From positions 1-64,000 of the forward strand of contig NZ_JARUJP010000009.1 in assembly GCF_033659955.1 (NCBI RefSeq): a stretch of DNA of 64,000 bases, read 5' to 3'. A model generated the notes under the pieces. That model did no database searches. It worked only from the letters and a program-made list of their open reading frames with translations, and had not been told where the DNA came from. The position numbers were made by a program, and so were the translations under genes. This DNA is from Clostridium_AM tanneri. GTDB lineage: Bacteria; Bacillota; Clostridia; Clostridiales; Clostridiaceae. Shown here piece by piece: positions 44,806 to 53,249 of the stretch; the first letter of the stretch is position 1, and each line of letters starts with the position of its first letter.

Positions 44806-44976
44806 ATGGATAACAATAAAAATCATTTAAGAAGTGACCATAAGTCAAATGCTGAACTAAGAAAGATGTATCCTCAACATGGTGGAGATATAGGAATTAT
44901 AAATGGTGAAAAAATTGGTGCACATGGAAATGGCAAAAAATTTACTAAACGCTCAAAACTTTCTCATAATGCATAA
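44806..44976 (+). CDS. Unannotated 56-residue protein
   Basis: Short reading frame with ATG behind TTTGGAGGTGC; the protein begins MDNNKNHLRSDHKSN and contains MYPQHGGDIGIINGEKIGAH and a basic tail (GKKFTKRSKLSHNA). Rich in His, Asn, Gly and Lys. It has its own promoter region and is followed by a terminator at 45025-45054, which supports expression. I do not recognise a family. Diverges from the XRE regulator gene. Confidence 0.65.
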   Translation: MDNNKNHLRSDHKSNAELRKMYPQHGGDIGIINGEKIGAHGNGKKFTKRSKLSHNA

Positions 44977-45024
44977 AATATAATTAATTGAGAAGTGTAT
45001 TTAGCAGAATTTCATCTTTGAGAA

Positions 45025-45054
45025 GGCACTAAGGAAATTTAGTGTCTTTTTTTC
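45025..45054 (+). terminator. Terminator after the 56-residue gene
   Basis: GGCACTAA, loop, TTAGTGTC and TTTTTTT; a clean rho-independent signal on the plus strand. Confidence 0.75.
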
Positions 45055-45142
45055 TGTAAATAACTTAACAAATATATTTATATAAATACACAGATTAAAA
45101 TTTTGTAGTATAATTAATAAGACAATATGAAGAGGTGATAAA

Positions 45143-46138
45143 ATGAAAGAGAAAATCCTTCATTTGCTGAAGGAATATGAAAAAAGCTTTATATCCGGAC
45201 AAAGAATAAGCAAAGAATTAGGGGTTACTCGTACCGCTGTATGGAAATATATAAATATACTTAAAGAAGATGGCTATAAAATAGAATCTGTATCAAAGCG
45301 TGGATATAGACTGATATCTTCCCCAGATCTGCTTTCATTTGAAGAGTTAAACGAAAAATTAATTACAAAATATATAGGCAGAAACATTATGTATTTTCAA
45401 ACCCTTGGTTCAACAAATAATAAAGCTAAAGAATTAGCCCTTAGTAATGCCCCTCATGGAACAGTAATTATAAGTGAGGAACAGACAGAAGGGAGAGGTC
45501 GACTTGGTCGTAATTGGTCCTCTCCTAAATTTAAAGGAATATGGCTGTCTATTATCTTAAGACCGGACACTGATCCGCTTAACGTTCCGAAGGTAACTCA
45601 AGTTGGGGCCGCTGCTGTTATAAAAGCTCTTAATGAACTAGATATAAATGCCTATGTAAAATGGCCTAACGATATAATATTAAATGAAAAAAAAGTATGC
45701 GGTATTCTTACAGAAATGAGTGGCGAATTAAATAAGGTCAACTATGTAGTCATGGGAATAGGCATAAATGTAAATACAGATAGTTCGGACTTTCCAGAGG
45801 AGCTAAAAAATACTGCCACTTCAATAAGCTTAGAAACGGGAAAATACATAAAAAGAAAAGAACTTGTCAGTAAACTACTAAATAGTTTTGAACTACTCTA
45901 TGATGAGTTTGAAAAGGAAGAAACTATAAAAACTTCCGTTAGCATTTGTAAAAAAAATTCTATTCTATTAGGTAAAGAAATTAAAATAATCAATAGAGGT
46001 AAGGAAACCTATGCAAGAGCTGTAGATTTAAGTGATGAAGGTGAATTAATGGTGCAGTACACCGATGGAATAGTTGAAAAAATTGTTTCAGGTGAAGTTT
46101 CTATCAGAGGGTTAACGGGAAGCTATACGCCAAGATAG
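45143..46138 (+). CDS. birA: Biotin-[acetyl-CoA-carboxylase] ligase / biotin repressor
   Basis: 331 residues. N-terminal winged helix (about 1-60, SGQRISKELGVTRTAVWKYINIL) followed by the ligase: substrate motif GRGRLGRNWSSPKFKGIWLS near 118-137, KWPNDIILNEKKVCGIL, and a C-terminal SH3-like domain. It attaches biotin to carboxylase carrier proteins and can repress biotin uptake or synthesis genes. ATG after GAAGAGGTGA. No biotin operon is within the window. Confidence 0.93.
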   Translation: MKEKILHLLKEYEKSFISGQRISKELGVTRTAVWKYINILKEDGYKIESVSKRGYRLISSPDLLSFEELNEKLITKYIGRNIMYFQTLGSTNNKAKELALSNAPHGTVIISEEQTEGRGRLGRNWSSPKFKGIWLSIILRPDTDPLNVPKVTQVGAAAVIKALNELDINAYVKWPNDIILNEKKVCGILTEMSGELNKVNYVVMGIGINVNTDSSDFPEELKNTATSISLETGKYIKRKELVSKLLNSFELLYDEFEKEETIKTSVSICKKNSILLGKEIKIINRGKETYARAVDLSDEGELMVQYTDGIVEKIVSGEVSIRGLTGSYTPR

Positions 46139-46235
46139 TTACCTATATGATAAAATAGCATATAATGTATAATAGTCAAAAATTCTGAAAACCTTATAAA
46201 TAGATTGTGAAAAATGACCTTTAGGAGGTTAGATT

Positions 46236-47174
46236 ATGAATTTAATAGATTTTCACTGTGATACTATATATGAGCTTTTAAGACGTGGAGATGAATCAGG
46301 TCTCTTAAGAAACAACTTAAGCGTAGACATTGATAAAATGAAAAAAGGAAACTCTCTAGCTCAATTTTTCGCTTTATATATTGATCAAAAGCAAACTGAG
46401 AATCCCCTGGACAGCTGTCTAAAAATGCTTGATAAGTTTTACTTAGAACTAGATAAAAATAAAAGCAGTATAGCAATTGCAAAAAACTATAGAGACTTAA
46501 ATAGAAATAAAAATAATGGAAAAATATCTGCTTTTTTAACTATTGAAGGTGGCGACGCTCTTAATGGAAGCTTATACAATCTGAGAAACTTCTATAGATT
46601 AGGTGTGAGGTTGATAACTCTTACTTGGAACTTTCCTAATGAAATAGGCTATCCTAACTGTAAGCCAGAATTTGTGTATAGAGGCTTAACATCCTTTGGA
46701 CAAGAAGTAGTTCGTGAAATGAATAATCTGTCCATGATTATAGATGTATCTCATTTGTCTGATAAGGGTTTTTATGATGTTGCTAGACTGTCTAAAAAAC
46801 CCTTTGTAGCCTCCCACTCTAATGCCCGTTCCATAACTAATCACCCTAGAAATCTTACAGATGAAATGATTAAAATTCTAGCAGAAAAAGGTGGAGTTAT
46901 GGGCATAAATTTTGAAAAATCTTTTTTAGGAGATAACATTCCTGCAACAGTTTCTGATATAATAACCCATATTAAACATATTAAAAAAATTGGTGGCATC
47001 GATATCATAGCAATCGGTTCTGATTTTGACGGAGTAGATCTACCTAGTGAAATTACTAATATATCAGAAATGGATAAGCTATTCCATGGATTGAGTAGAA
47101 ATGGTTTTTCAGAAGATGAAATAGAAAAAATATTTTATAAAAATATTTTGAGAGTTATTAGAGAGGTTTTATAA
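46236..47174 (+). CDS. Membrane dipeptidase (M19 family)
   Basis: 312-residue zinc dipeptidase of the renal-dipeptidase family. Zinc ligands lie in LIDFHCDTIYELL (His, Asp), FLTIEGGDAL (Glu) and in DVSHLSD and ASHSNAR (His). Cleaves dipeptides including D-amino-acid or cyclised forms. ATG after TAGGAGGTTAG. Follows birA with 97 bases between and ends in a terminator. Confidence 0.9.
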   Translation: MNLIDFHCDTIYELLRRGDESGLLRNNLSVDIDKMKKGNSLAQFFALYIDQKQTENPLDSCLKMLDKFYLELDKNKSSIAIAKNYRDLNRNKNNGKISAFLTIEGGDALNGSLYNLRNFYRLGVRLITLTWNFPNEIGYPNCKPEFVYRGLTSFGQEVVREMNNLSMIIDVSHLSDKGFYDVARLSKKPFVASHSNARSITNHPRNLTDEMIKILAEKGGVMGINFEKSFLGDNIPATVSDIITHIKHIKKIGGIDIIAIGSDFDGVDLPSEITNISEMDKLFHGLSRNGFSEDEIEKIFYKNILRVIREVL

Positions 47175-47204
47175 ACTTTTTTAGTTATCTCCTTTCCATA
47201 AATA

Positions 47205-47240
47205 AAAATCCAAATGAAGGCTAGCCTCATTTGGATTTTA
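47205..47240. terminator. Bidirectional terminator
   Basis: AAAATCCAAATGA and TCATTTGGATTTT arms around a GGCTAGCC-like loop, between convergent genes. Confidence 0.8.
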
Positions 47241-47244
47241 TATT

Positions 47245-48141
47245 TTAAATATAAATTTTACCCTCAATTCTTCTATCATATTCTGACCAAGTATTAGGAG
47301 CTGCTCCTTTTTTAATCTGTGAAATCTTATTTAAAAAAGCATCTGCTTGATCTGCTAAGTTTACAATATGCGCTTCTTCCGTATTAGGTTTTTTTGGTGA
47401 GCCGTATTCCAGTTTACCATGATGCTGAACTATACATCCCTTTACTCTTTCTTTAAAATCTTCACTATAAAAATTAGCATCGGCTTTAAAAGCTTCTTCT
47501 ACCATCCTCACTCCGATTACTATATGTCCTTCCATTTCTCCAGCTAAAGTGAAGGAAAAAGGTCCTTCCACAAAATATTCCTCTGTTTTACCTATATCAT
47601 GAAGCTTTGCTGATAGTATTGCAATTTCTTTGTTTCTGACATCATATCTATAGGCTAGCATTTTAGTAATATACATTACGTTTAAGGTATGTTCTGCTAA
47701 TCCACCAATATAATTATGATGCTGACTTACTCCACCTATACCTTTCTTGAATTTTTCTAGAAAAACAGGATTATTAAAAAAATATTCATTTAGCGCTATA
47801 GCTTCCTTGCTTTTAAATTCTTCCTTAGATATCTCGTCTATTTCTCTCATAATATCCTCTATTGGTCTTTCAACATAAGGGAGATAATCTTCCAGTGAAA
47901 ATTCAGATATTCTTTCAAAGCTTTTAATTTCTAATATATTAGATAATGTTCCTTTTACCCTTATTACATTGCCTACTTTTAATATATCTTCCTTATCTTC
48001 AATAGAAGCCTTTGTATCTCCACTTCTATCTCCTAAAATCACTATGCTTTTATTACCGTCACGATAGAGCTTTTTCAGTATCATAAAAGTAGAATCTACG
48101 CTCTCTCCAGCTTTTACCTCTTTCATATATATTTTTTTCAA
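47245..48141 (-). CDS. YhaM-like 3'-5' exoribonuclease (OB-HD)
   Basis: 298 residues. An N-terminal OB-fold (about 10-90) precedes an HD domain with GGLAEHTLNVMYITKML near 145-160, KLHDIGKTEEYF (HD pair) and VQHHGKLEYG. This is the YhaM/CBF1 arrangement of a metal-dependent exoribonuclease. Start codon is a TTG at 48141 with GGAGGG nine bases upstream; an earlier in-frame TTG at 48147 is too close to that site. Confidence 0.85.
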   Translation of the reverse strand: MKKIYMKEVKAGESVDSTFMILKKLYRDGNKSIVILGDRSGDTKASIEDKEDILKVGNVIRVKGTLSNILEIKSFERISEFSLEDYLPYVERPIEDIMREIDEISKEEFKSKEAIALNEYFFNNPVFLEKFKKGIGGVSQHHNYIGGLAEHTLNVMYITKMLAYRYDVRNKEIAILSAKLHDIGKTEEYFVEGPFSFTLAGEMEGHIVIGVRMVEEAFKADANFYSEDFKERVKGCIVQHHGKLEYGSPKKPNTEEAHIVNLADQADAFLNKISQIKKGAAPNTWSEYDRRIEGKIYI

Positions 48142-48250
48142 TATCAATTACCCTCCTTAAAGTTCGTCTTTTATCAGTAATATTATGTAGCTTTTTTAAT
48201 AAAGTTATTAAAAAACCAGTATTTTAGATGTTAATTAAAAATAGTATATA

Positions 48251-48278
48251 AAAAAACACTACGTACCGCCGCAGTGTT
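48251..48278 (-). terminator. Terminator after the motB-like gene
   Basis: On the minus strand AACACT, a GCGGCGGTACGT loop region, AGTGTT and T-run. Confidence 0.65.
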
Positions 48279-48286
48279 AGTATACT

Positions 48287-49036
48287 TTATTGATTCTTAT
48301 TATTTTCAACTTCATTAAATTTTGTATTCACTATTACAATGTCTACTCTTCTATTTCTGCTTCTTCCAACCTCATTGTCATTAGATGCCTTTGGCCTATT
48401 TTCTCCATAACCAGTAGCCCCAATTTTATCAGCTTTTATTCCACAGTTATTTATTAAAAACTCAGTGACATTGCTAGCTCTTATAACGGAAAGCTGCCAA
48501 TTTGAAGCAAACTGATAATTGTTTATTGGAACATTATCAGTATGTCCTTCAACTCTTATAAAGTTGTTTCCTAAGGTAGTAAGCATCCTTCCTACCTCAA
48601 TAACCTTTTTCTCAAACTCAGGTCTAATAACGGCGGTGCCGCTATCAAATAGCACTGAATCCTTGAAACTTATTACTAATCCTCTATCTTCAATGGTGGT
48701 TTCTATATCCCCACTTAGATTATTTTCTTTAATATACTTATCTATTTTATCCTTTAACTCCTGAAGCTTTACTTTTTCCCCTGGCTCAATATTTTCTACA
48801 ATGTTAGGTGGATTTTCGCTAGCTGTAGCTGGAATGCTTCCCATATCAATAATACTGCTATTTGGCGAGCCCATAGACTGGTTCAGACTAATTGCAAGCT
48901 GCTTGTACTTCTCTTTGTCCACATTGCTTATGGAAAACATCAGTATGAAAAAAGCCGCTAAAAGAGTAATTAAATCCAGATAGGTAAGCATCCATCGTTC
49001 CAGATTAGGTCCTCTCTCTTCCTTTTTCCTTTTCAT
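48287..49036 (-). CDS. MotB/OmpA-family protein
   Basis: 249 residues. One N-terminal membrane helix, WMLTYLDLITLLAAFFILMFS (about 15-36), with the conserved MotB-type Asp, a linker, and a C-terminal OmpA/MotB peptidoglycan-binding domain with RVEGHTDNVPI, SVIRASNVTEFLI and NRRVDIVI. Acts as a stator or cell-wall anchor. No motA gene is adjacent, which is unusual for a flagellar stator. ATG after GGGGGGAAGATT. Confidence 0.85.
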   Translation of the reverse strand: MKRKKEERGPNLERWMLTYLDLITLLAAFFILMFSISNVDKEKYKQLAISLNQSMGSPNSSIIDMGSIPATASENPPNIVENIEPGEKVKLQELKDKIDKYIKENNLSGDIETTIEDRGLVISFKDSVLFDSGTAVIRPEFEKKVIEVGRMLTTLGNNFIRVEGHTDNVPINNYQFASNWQLSVIRASNVTEFLINNCGIKADKIGATGYGENRPKASNDNEVGRSRNRRVDIVIVNTKFNEVENNKNQ

Positions 49037-49279
49037 AATCTTCCCCCCTATTTATATTGTTAGTATAATTTTCGCATTAATTCAAAGAAACTTAAAGAGT
49101 TTATTGAAATTTTTTCCATAAAAGTATCAATATTAAAGAAGCTGTTGAATATTAATAGTTAGTATTTTTAAGGTTACTATTAAGTTATTTTCATACCATA
49201 TTTTTATTGACAGTGGATAAATTAAATAATATAATAAAATAAAGATACAGATACCCCGTATGGGTAAGGAGGTTGGATT

Positions 49280-49573
49280 ATGAATATTTTATTTGATGAT
49301 AATACAAAAAACGCCTTATTAGAAAATTTAGAAAAACAAAATAAAAGTGCTGTTAGACTTATGGTAAAAGGCTTTGGATGAGGTGGCCCAGTTCTAGGTG
49401 CTGCTCTGGATGAGCCACAAGCTGATGATGAAGTTCATACTATAGATGATATTAAATTTATAATTGAACCTGATAGTTCTTATCTCTTTGATGGTGCTAA
49501 AATAGTCTATACAAAAGGACTTTTTGGAAAGAGTTTTAATGTTATACCTTTTGGTGGAAATAACGGATGTTAA
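49280..49573 (+). CDS. HesB/IscA-like selenoprotein with in-frame TGA (Sec34)
   Basis: A 97-residue reading frame is interrupted only by TGA at 49379-49381 (codon 34). The protein reads MNILFDDNTK... VRLMVKGFG-U-GGPVLGAALDE... to PFGGNNGC; both halves keep coding bias and an excellent site GTAAGGAGG precedes the ATG. GFGU-GGP matches the known HesB-like selenoprotein family, Sec being at the first IscA cysteine position. Just after the TGA a hairpin can form (CCAG...CTGG inside GGC...GCC, with GTG at its tip, 49385-49413), as needed for a bacterial SECIS. Alternative: a recent nonsense pseudogene. Sec machinery genes are not in the window. Confidence 0.8.
49385..49413 (+). promoter_or_regulatory. 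Candidate bacterial SECIS element
   Basis: Directly after the TGA: GGC, CCAG, a short AG/CT inner pair, GTG tip at 49398-49400, CTGG, then GCC. The tip lies about 16-18 bases after the TGA, at the close end of the usual bacterial spacing. Confidence 0.5.
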
Positions 49574-49575
49574 GG

Positions 49576-49600
49576 GAAGCGGCCTATAGGCCTCTTCTTA
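49576..49600 (+). terminator. Probable terminator after the selenoprotein gene
   Basis: GAAG-CGGCC TATA GGCC-TCTTC stem two bases after the stop codon, followed by TTAAATTG; short U-tract. Confidence 0.45.
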
Positions 49601-49643
49601 AATTGTTTAAAAATCTACATAGAATGCTTATAGGACTATCCCA

Positions 49644-50036
49644 TTAACTTAATTGTCTTTTTCCACAATGTGGGCAGTATTCAAAATTTGCCTCTATTTC
49701 TTCTCCACAACTTTTACATCTATGCTTATTATTATAAGTACCATAGCATGGTATGTTAACATTATTTAAATCCCAATAGGTAATTGCAGTATCATCCCCT
49801 TCTTCAGCCCTTATTCCCTTTTCCTTTGGAATTTCATAAATTGTATTGCAGCCATTACATATTAAGTAATATCTTATATTCCACTTAAACATAGGTATAA
49901 AAAAGAAATGAAAAAAACTATACTGTTTGAATAGAACTAATTCCGAACTATTTGAGCAATTTTTACAGGATAAGTTTTTTATAGTTTTTATCTCTTTTTG
50001 CTTATCCTCTATCCCAAAAACTCCAACAAAAAACAT
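49644..50036 (-). CDS. Zinc-ribbon protein
   Basis: 130 residues with three Cys pairs: LSCKNCSNS (24-27 region), LICNGCNTIY, and a C-terminal double ribbon HRCKSCGEEIEANFEYCPHCGKRQ. The middle is aromatic (SFFHFFFIPMFKWNIRYYLIC), reminiscent of a membrane-proximal segment. Family YgzB/zinc-ribbon-like; function unknown. ATG with AAAGGGTGAT upstream. Confidence 0.72.
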   Translation of the reverse strand: MFFVGVFGIEDKQKEIKTIKNLSCKNCSNSSELVLFKQYSFFHFFFIPMFKWNIRYYLICNGCNTIYEIPKEKGIRAEEGDDTAITYWDLNNVNIPCYGTYNNKHRCKSCGEEIEANFEYCPHCGKRQLS

Positions 50037-50283
50037 ACTGTATCACCCTTTCTGTAACTTATTCAAAAAACCACTGTAATATCCACAAACTTAATTCCGA
50101 TTAATATTTTAGCATATCTTTTCTATTTTACACATAATTTTAATATATTAAATGTATAACTTTATCTTTACATAATCTTATCTCTACTCTTTAGGAATAA
50201 TAGTTCTCGCATATAAAAAGTAAAACTTGGTGAAAATACCTATGAATTATAACTCATTTACAAATATCAAAGGAGATGAAACA

Positions 50284-51474
50284 ATGCTTCTAATAAAAAA
50301 TGTAGAGGTCTTTTCACCTAAGTCTTTAGGCAAAAATAATATATTAATTAGCTTTGATAAAATAGTCTATTTATCTTCAGAAATAAACCTTCCAACTAAA
50401 AACTTTCCCGAAATTCAAATAGTAGATGGCAGTGGTTTAATAGCTGTGCCAGGATTAATCGATTTGCATGTGCATATCACAGGCGGTGGTGGTGAAGGTG
50501 GTTTCGCAACAAGAACTCCAGAATTGAATTTAACAGACTTTACCTTAAGCGGAGTTACTACTTGTATAGGCTTACTTGGCACTGATGGTAGTACAAGAAG
50601 TATGGGAAATCTATTAGCTAAAGCTAGAGGTCTTGAAGAAGAAGGGTTAAGTACCCTTTGCTGGACCGGTTGCTACCAAATGCCTACTAGAACAATAACA
50701 GACAGTGCAAGAACGGATATTATCTTCGTAGATAAAATAATTGGTGTTGGCGAAATTGCTATTTCTGATCATAGAGACAGTCACCCTTCAGACTATGATT
50801 TAATCCACTTAGCTAGTGAAGCTAGAGTTGGTGGAATGATTGCTGGCAAATGTGGTATCTTACATATTCACGTTGGCGATGGAAAAAATGGACTCACTCC
50901 AGTCTTTGATATTGCTAGCGAATCAGAAATTCCCTTTGAAAACTTACTGCCTACTCATGTAAATAGAAATAGTCTTGTCTACAAACAATCAGTAGAATAC
51001 GCTAAGAGTGGAGGGTTTGTAGACATAACAACGGGAATAAAACCAGGCGGTGATGATGCCGTTAGTGCGTCAGAAGTGTATAAAACCATGCTTAATGAAG
51101 GTATATCTCCTTACAATATTACTATGAGTTCCGATGCCGGAGGAAGTATGCCAATATTTGATGAAAATGGCAAACTTCTAAAAATTACAACTGAACTACC
51201 CTCTGCTAACTTAGATATTATCAAGGAATGTGTATCAGATAGGGATTTATCTATTGAAGAGGCACTTATTCCTTTAACCTCTTCTCCAGCAAAGCTTTTA
51301 AAGCTAAACAATAAAGGTATAATTGGAGAAGGCTATGATGCTGACTTAATTTTAATGGATAATAAATTTAAAATACATACAGTTCTATGTAAAGGACGAA
51401 TAATGGTGAATAACTATAAACCTGTTGTCTATGGCAATTTTGAAAATCGGACTTCTCAAAACATCAATGGTTAA
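50284..51474 (+). CDS. iadA: Isoaspartyl dipeptidase (beta-aspartyl peptidase)
   Basis: 396-residue zinc amidohydrolase that cleaves isoaspartyl dipeptides from damaged proteins. Metal motif DLHVHITGGGGEGGF near residues 60-74, the carboxylated-Lys type region and HIHVGDGKNGL, THVNRN and the catalytic-type SSDAGGSMP are intact. An earlier in-frame ATG at 50227 lacks a ribosome site; ATG 50284 has AAAGGAGATGAAAC. Ends in a strong terminator. Confidence 0.9.
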   Translation: MLLIKNVEVFSPKSLGKNNILISFDKIVYLSSEINLPTKNFPEIQIVDGSGLIAVPGLIDLHVHITGGGGEGGFATRTPELNLTDFTLSGVTTCIGLLGTDGSTRSMGNLLAKARGLEEEGLSTLCWTGCYQMPTRTITDSARTDIIFVDKIIGVGEIAISDHRDSHPSDYDLIHLASEARVGGMIAGKCGILHIHVGDGKNGLTPVFDIASESEIPFENLLPTHVNRNSLVYKQSVEYAKSGGFVDITTGIKPGGDDAVSASEVYKTMLNEGISPYNITMSSDAGGSMPIFDENGKLLKITTELPSANLDIIKECVSDRDLSIEEALIPLTSSPAKLLKLNNKGIIGEGYDADLILMDNKFKIHTVLCKGRIMVNNYKPVVYGNFENRTSQNING

Positions 51475-51492
51475 CTCTGATTTAATATAAAA

Positions 51493-51546
51493 CAAAGATA
51501 GAAGGTTATTTTTAACATATATCTAATAACCTTCTATCTTTTTATA
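51493..51546. terminator. Terminator between iadA and the Gln-rich gene
   Basis: AAAGATAGAAGGTTATT and AATAACCTTCTATCTTT arms with T-run; serves the convergent genes. Confidence 0.8.
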
Positions 51547-51548
51547 TT

Positions 51549-52031
51549 TTAACTATTATTGCGTTTTTGACCCTGTTGATTTTGTTGTCCTTGTTGTCCC
51601 TGCTGTCCTTGCTGTCCCATTTGGTTTAATTGTCCTTGAACTTGGTCTATAAGCTGGTTAGCTTGTGTAAGTGCAGTGTTTGCTTGTATTTGATCATTAG
51701 CTTCATTTAAAGCTTGCATAGCCTGTTGAATTGTTGATTGTAATTGTTGTTGAACTTGCTGCTGCTGCTGTTGTGCACGGTTTCTAAGTCCTTCTATCTC
51801 CTGTGTAAGCTGACTTGATATTTGTTGATTATTCTGTGGTTGAGACTGACCCTGGTTATCAGATGAATTCTTTTTATCCTTTATAACATTTCCTAAAGTA
51901 GATTTAATTTCACTTAGAGTATGTTCCAAAGAATCCTGTTGATTTTTAACAGTGCTTAGTTCCCTTGCAACTTCTGCATCTGCCTTTTTTTCGTAAAAGT
52001 TTTTTAAAATTTCCCTGTTTTTTTCGTCCAT
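51549..52031 (-). CDS. Glutamine-rich coiled-coil protein
   Basis: 160 residues with an N-terminal coiled coil (about 1-55, NREILKNFYEKKADAEVARE-) and a low-complexity Gln-rich remainder: QQQQQQVQQQ around 88-97 and GQQGQQGQQGQQNQQGQ at the C-terminus, produced by near-exact 9-base repeats. No signal peptide or membrane segment. Unknown function; could be a structural or spore protein. ATG with AAGGAGG upstream. Confidence 0.65.
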   Translation of the reverse strand: MDEKNREILKNFYEKKADAEVARELSTVKNQQDSLEHTLSEIKSTLGNVIKDKKNSSDNQGQSQPQNNQQISSQLTQEIEGLRNRAQQQQQQVQQQLQSTIQQAMQALNEANDQIQANTALTQANQLIDQVQGQLNQMGQQGQQGQQGQQNQQGQKRNNS

Positions 52032-52185
52032 TATTCTTTTCCTCCTTGTTTACTAAATAATTAAGTACAAAAGTATTTTTTCCTCCTTAAATATATATAT
52101 ACCGTATTTACTAAATAAGATATTGCCAATATATAAAAAAAGTTGTAAACATAAACGAAAAGGAAAATATTCAAATTATGTGCAT

Positions 52186-52227
52186 AAAAAGCACTCTCAA
52201 ATTCTATTTAAGAATTGATAGTGCTTT
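52186..52227 (-). terminator. Terminator after the ferredoxin gene
   Basis: AAAGCACTATCAATTC and GAATTTGAGAGTGCTTT on the minus strand with a following T-run. Confidence 0.75.
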
Positions 52228-52305
52228 CTTTAATTATATAAATTAAATATAAAAATTTTTCATAGTTATTCTATATACAAAAGATTTTCATGCCTATACT
52301 ATAAC

Positions 52306-53112
52306 TTATAGTATATTTCCATCAGTGGATATAGTTACTTCTCTATAAGGAACAATAGTTTGAGCATCAAGCATAGCTTTCTTTACCGCATTTACAATAC
52401 CTGCACAGCAAGGAACTTCCATTCTTACTACTGTTATACTTTTTAAATCATTTACTTTAATAATCTCTGCTAGCTTTTCTTCATAGTATTTAATATCATC
52501 TAACTTAGGACATCCTATAACTGTAATATGGTTTTTTATAAATTCTTTATGAAAATCTGCAAAGGCATAAGCAGTACAATCTGCAGCAACCAATAAATTA
52601 GCTCCTTTAAGATATGATGCCTGTGTATTTATAAGCCTTAATTGAACTGGCCACTGATTTAATTCAGATGTTGAAGTCCCCTTAGCTGATACCTTCTTCA
52701 TTGGTTTTATATCTGATAATACATTTAAAGCCTTTCTTTCAATCTTTTTTGTAGAAGTTCCAGGGCAACCGCAATCTAATTTTGTCTCTTCTACAGGATT
52801 TTTTCTCTCTATTTTTTTAGCCATTGTTCCAGGGCAACCACAAGGTAAACTATTTTCTTTTACAGCCTGTTTTTTCTCAGCTATTTTTTTCATAACCAAT
52901 TCCTCATTGTATTCTAAACTTTCTCTTTCGATAATCTTTATTGCATCTGTAGGACATTCTGGCAGACAATCTCCTAACCCGTCACAGTATTCATCACTGA
53001 TAAGCACAGCTTTACCATCTCTAAGCTCTATAGCTCCTTCATGACAGGCATGGATACATAGTCCACAACCATTACATTTTTTTTCATCTATATCTACAAT
53101 TCTTCTTATCAT
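52306..53112 (-). CDS. 4Fe-4S ferredoxin with duplicated CGCPGT motif
   Basis: 268 residues. N-terminal two-cluster ferredoxin (CNGCGLCIHACHEGA and GDCLPECP) is followed by a pair of copies of CGCPGTxxKKIERK (about residues 92-105 and 117-130), then a C-terminal domain with LVAADCTAYAFADFH, VIGCPKLDD and EVPCCAG that looks like a further metal-binding fold. A longer frame from 53160 is possible but ATG 53112 follows GGAGGGAAC. It diverges from a Crp/Fnr regulator, which probably controls it. Confidence 0.82.
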   Translation of the reverse strand: MIRRIVDIDEKKCNGCGLCIHACHEGAIELRDGKAVLISDEYCDGLGDCLPECPTDAIKIIERESLEYNEELVMKKIAEKKQAVKENSLPCGCPGTMAKKIERKNPVEETKLDCGCPGTSTKKIERKALNVLSDIKPMKKVSAKGTSTSELNQWPVQLRLINTQASYLKGANLLVAADCTAYAFADFHKEFIKNHITVIGCPKLDDIKYYEEKLAEIIKVNDLKSITVVRMEVPCCAGIVNAVKKAMLDAQTIVPYREVTISTDGNIL

Positions 53113-53249
53113 AATTGTTCCCTCCACTTGTATTAATAACTTTATTATAATAAAATACAAATATAAATTCAGTAACAGATGTTACACTATTATATTTTAA
53201 AACCTATAATTCTTTTGTCAAGTAAACTTAATATCAGGAGGTACTTTCT

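Noticed and set aside
49379..49381. Nonsense mutation splitting a pseudogene
   Set aside because: Reading frame, codon use and family motif continue on both sides, and TGA stands where a Cys or Sec is expected, so selenocysteine is the better reading; pseudogene is kept as the alternative in the feature.
51580..51625. Tandem repeat as CRISPR or VNTR element
   Set aside because: It is the in-frame GQQ-coding tail of the Gln-rich protein.
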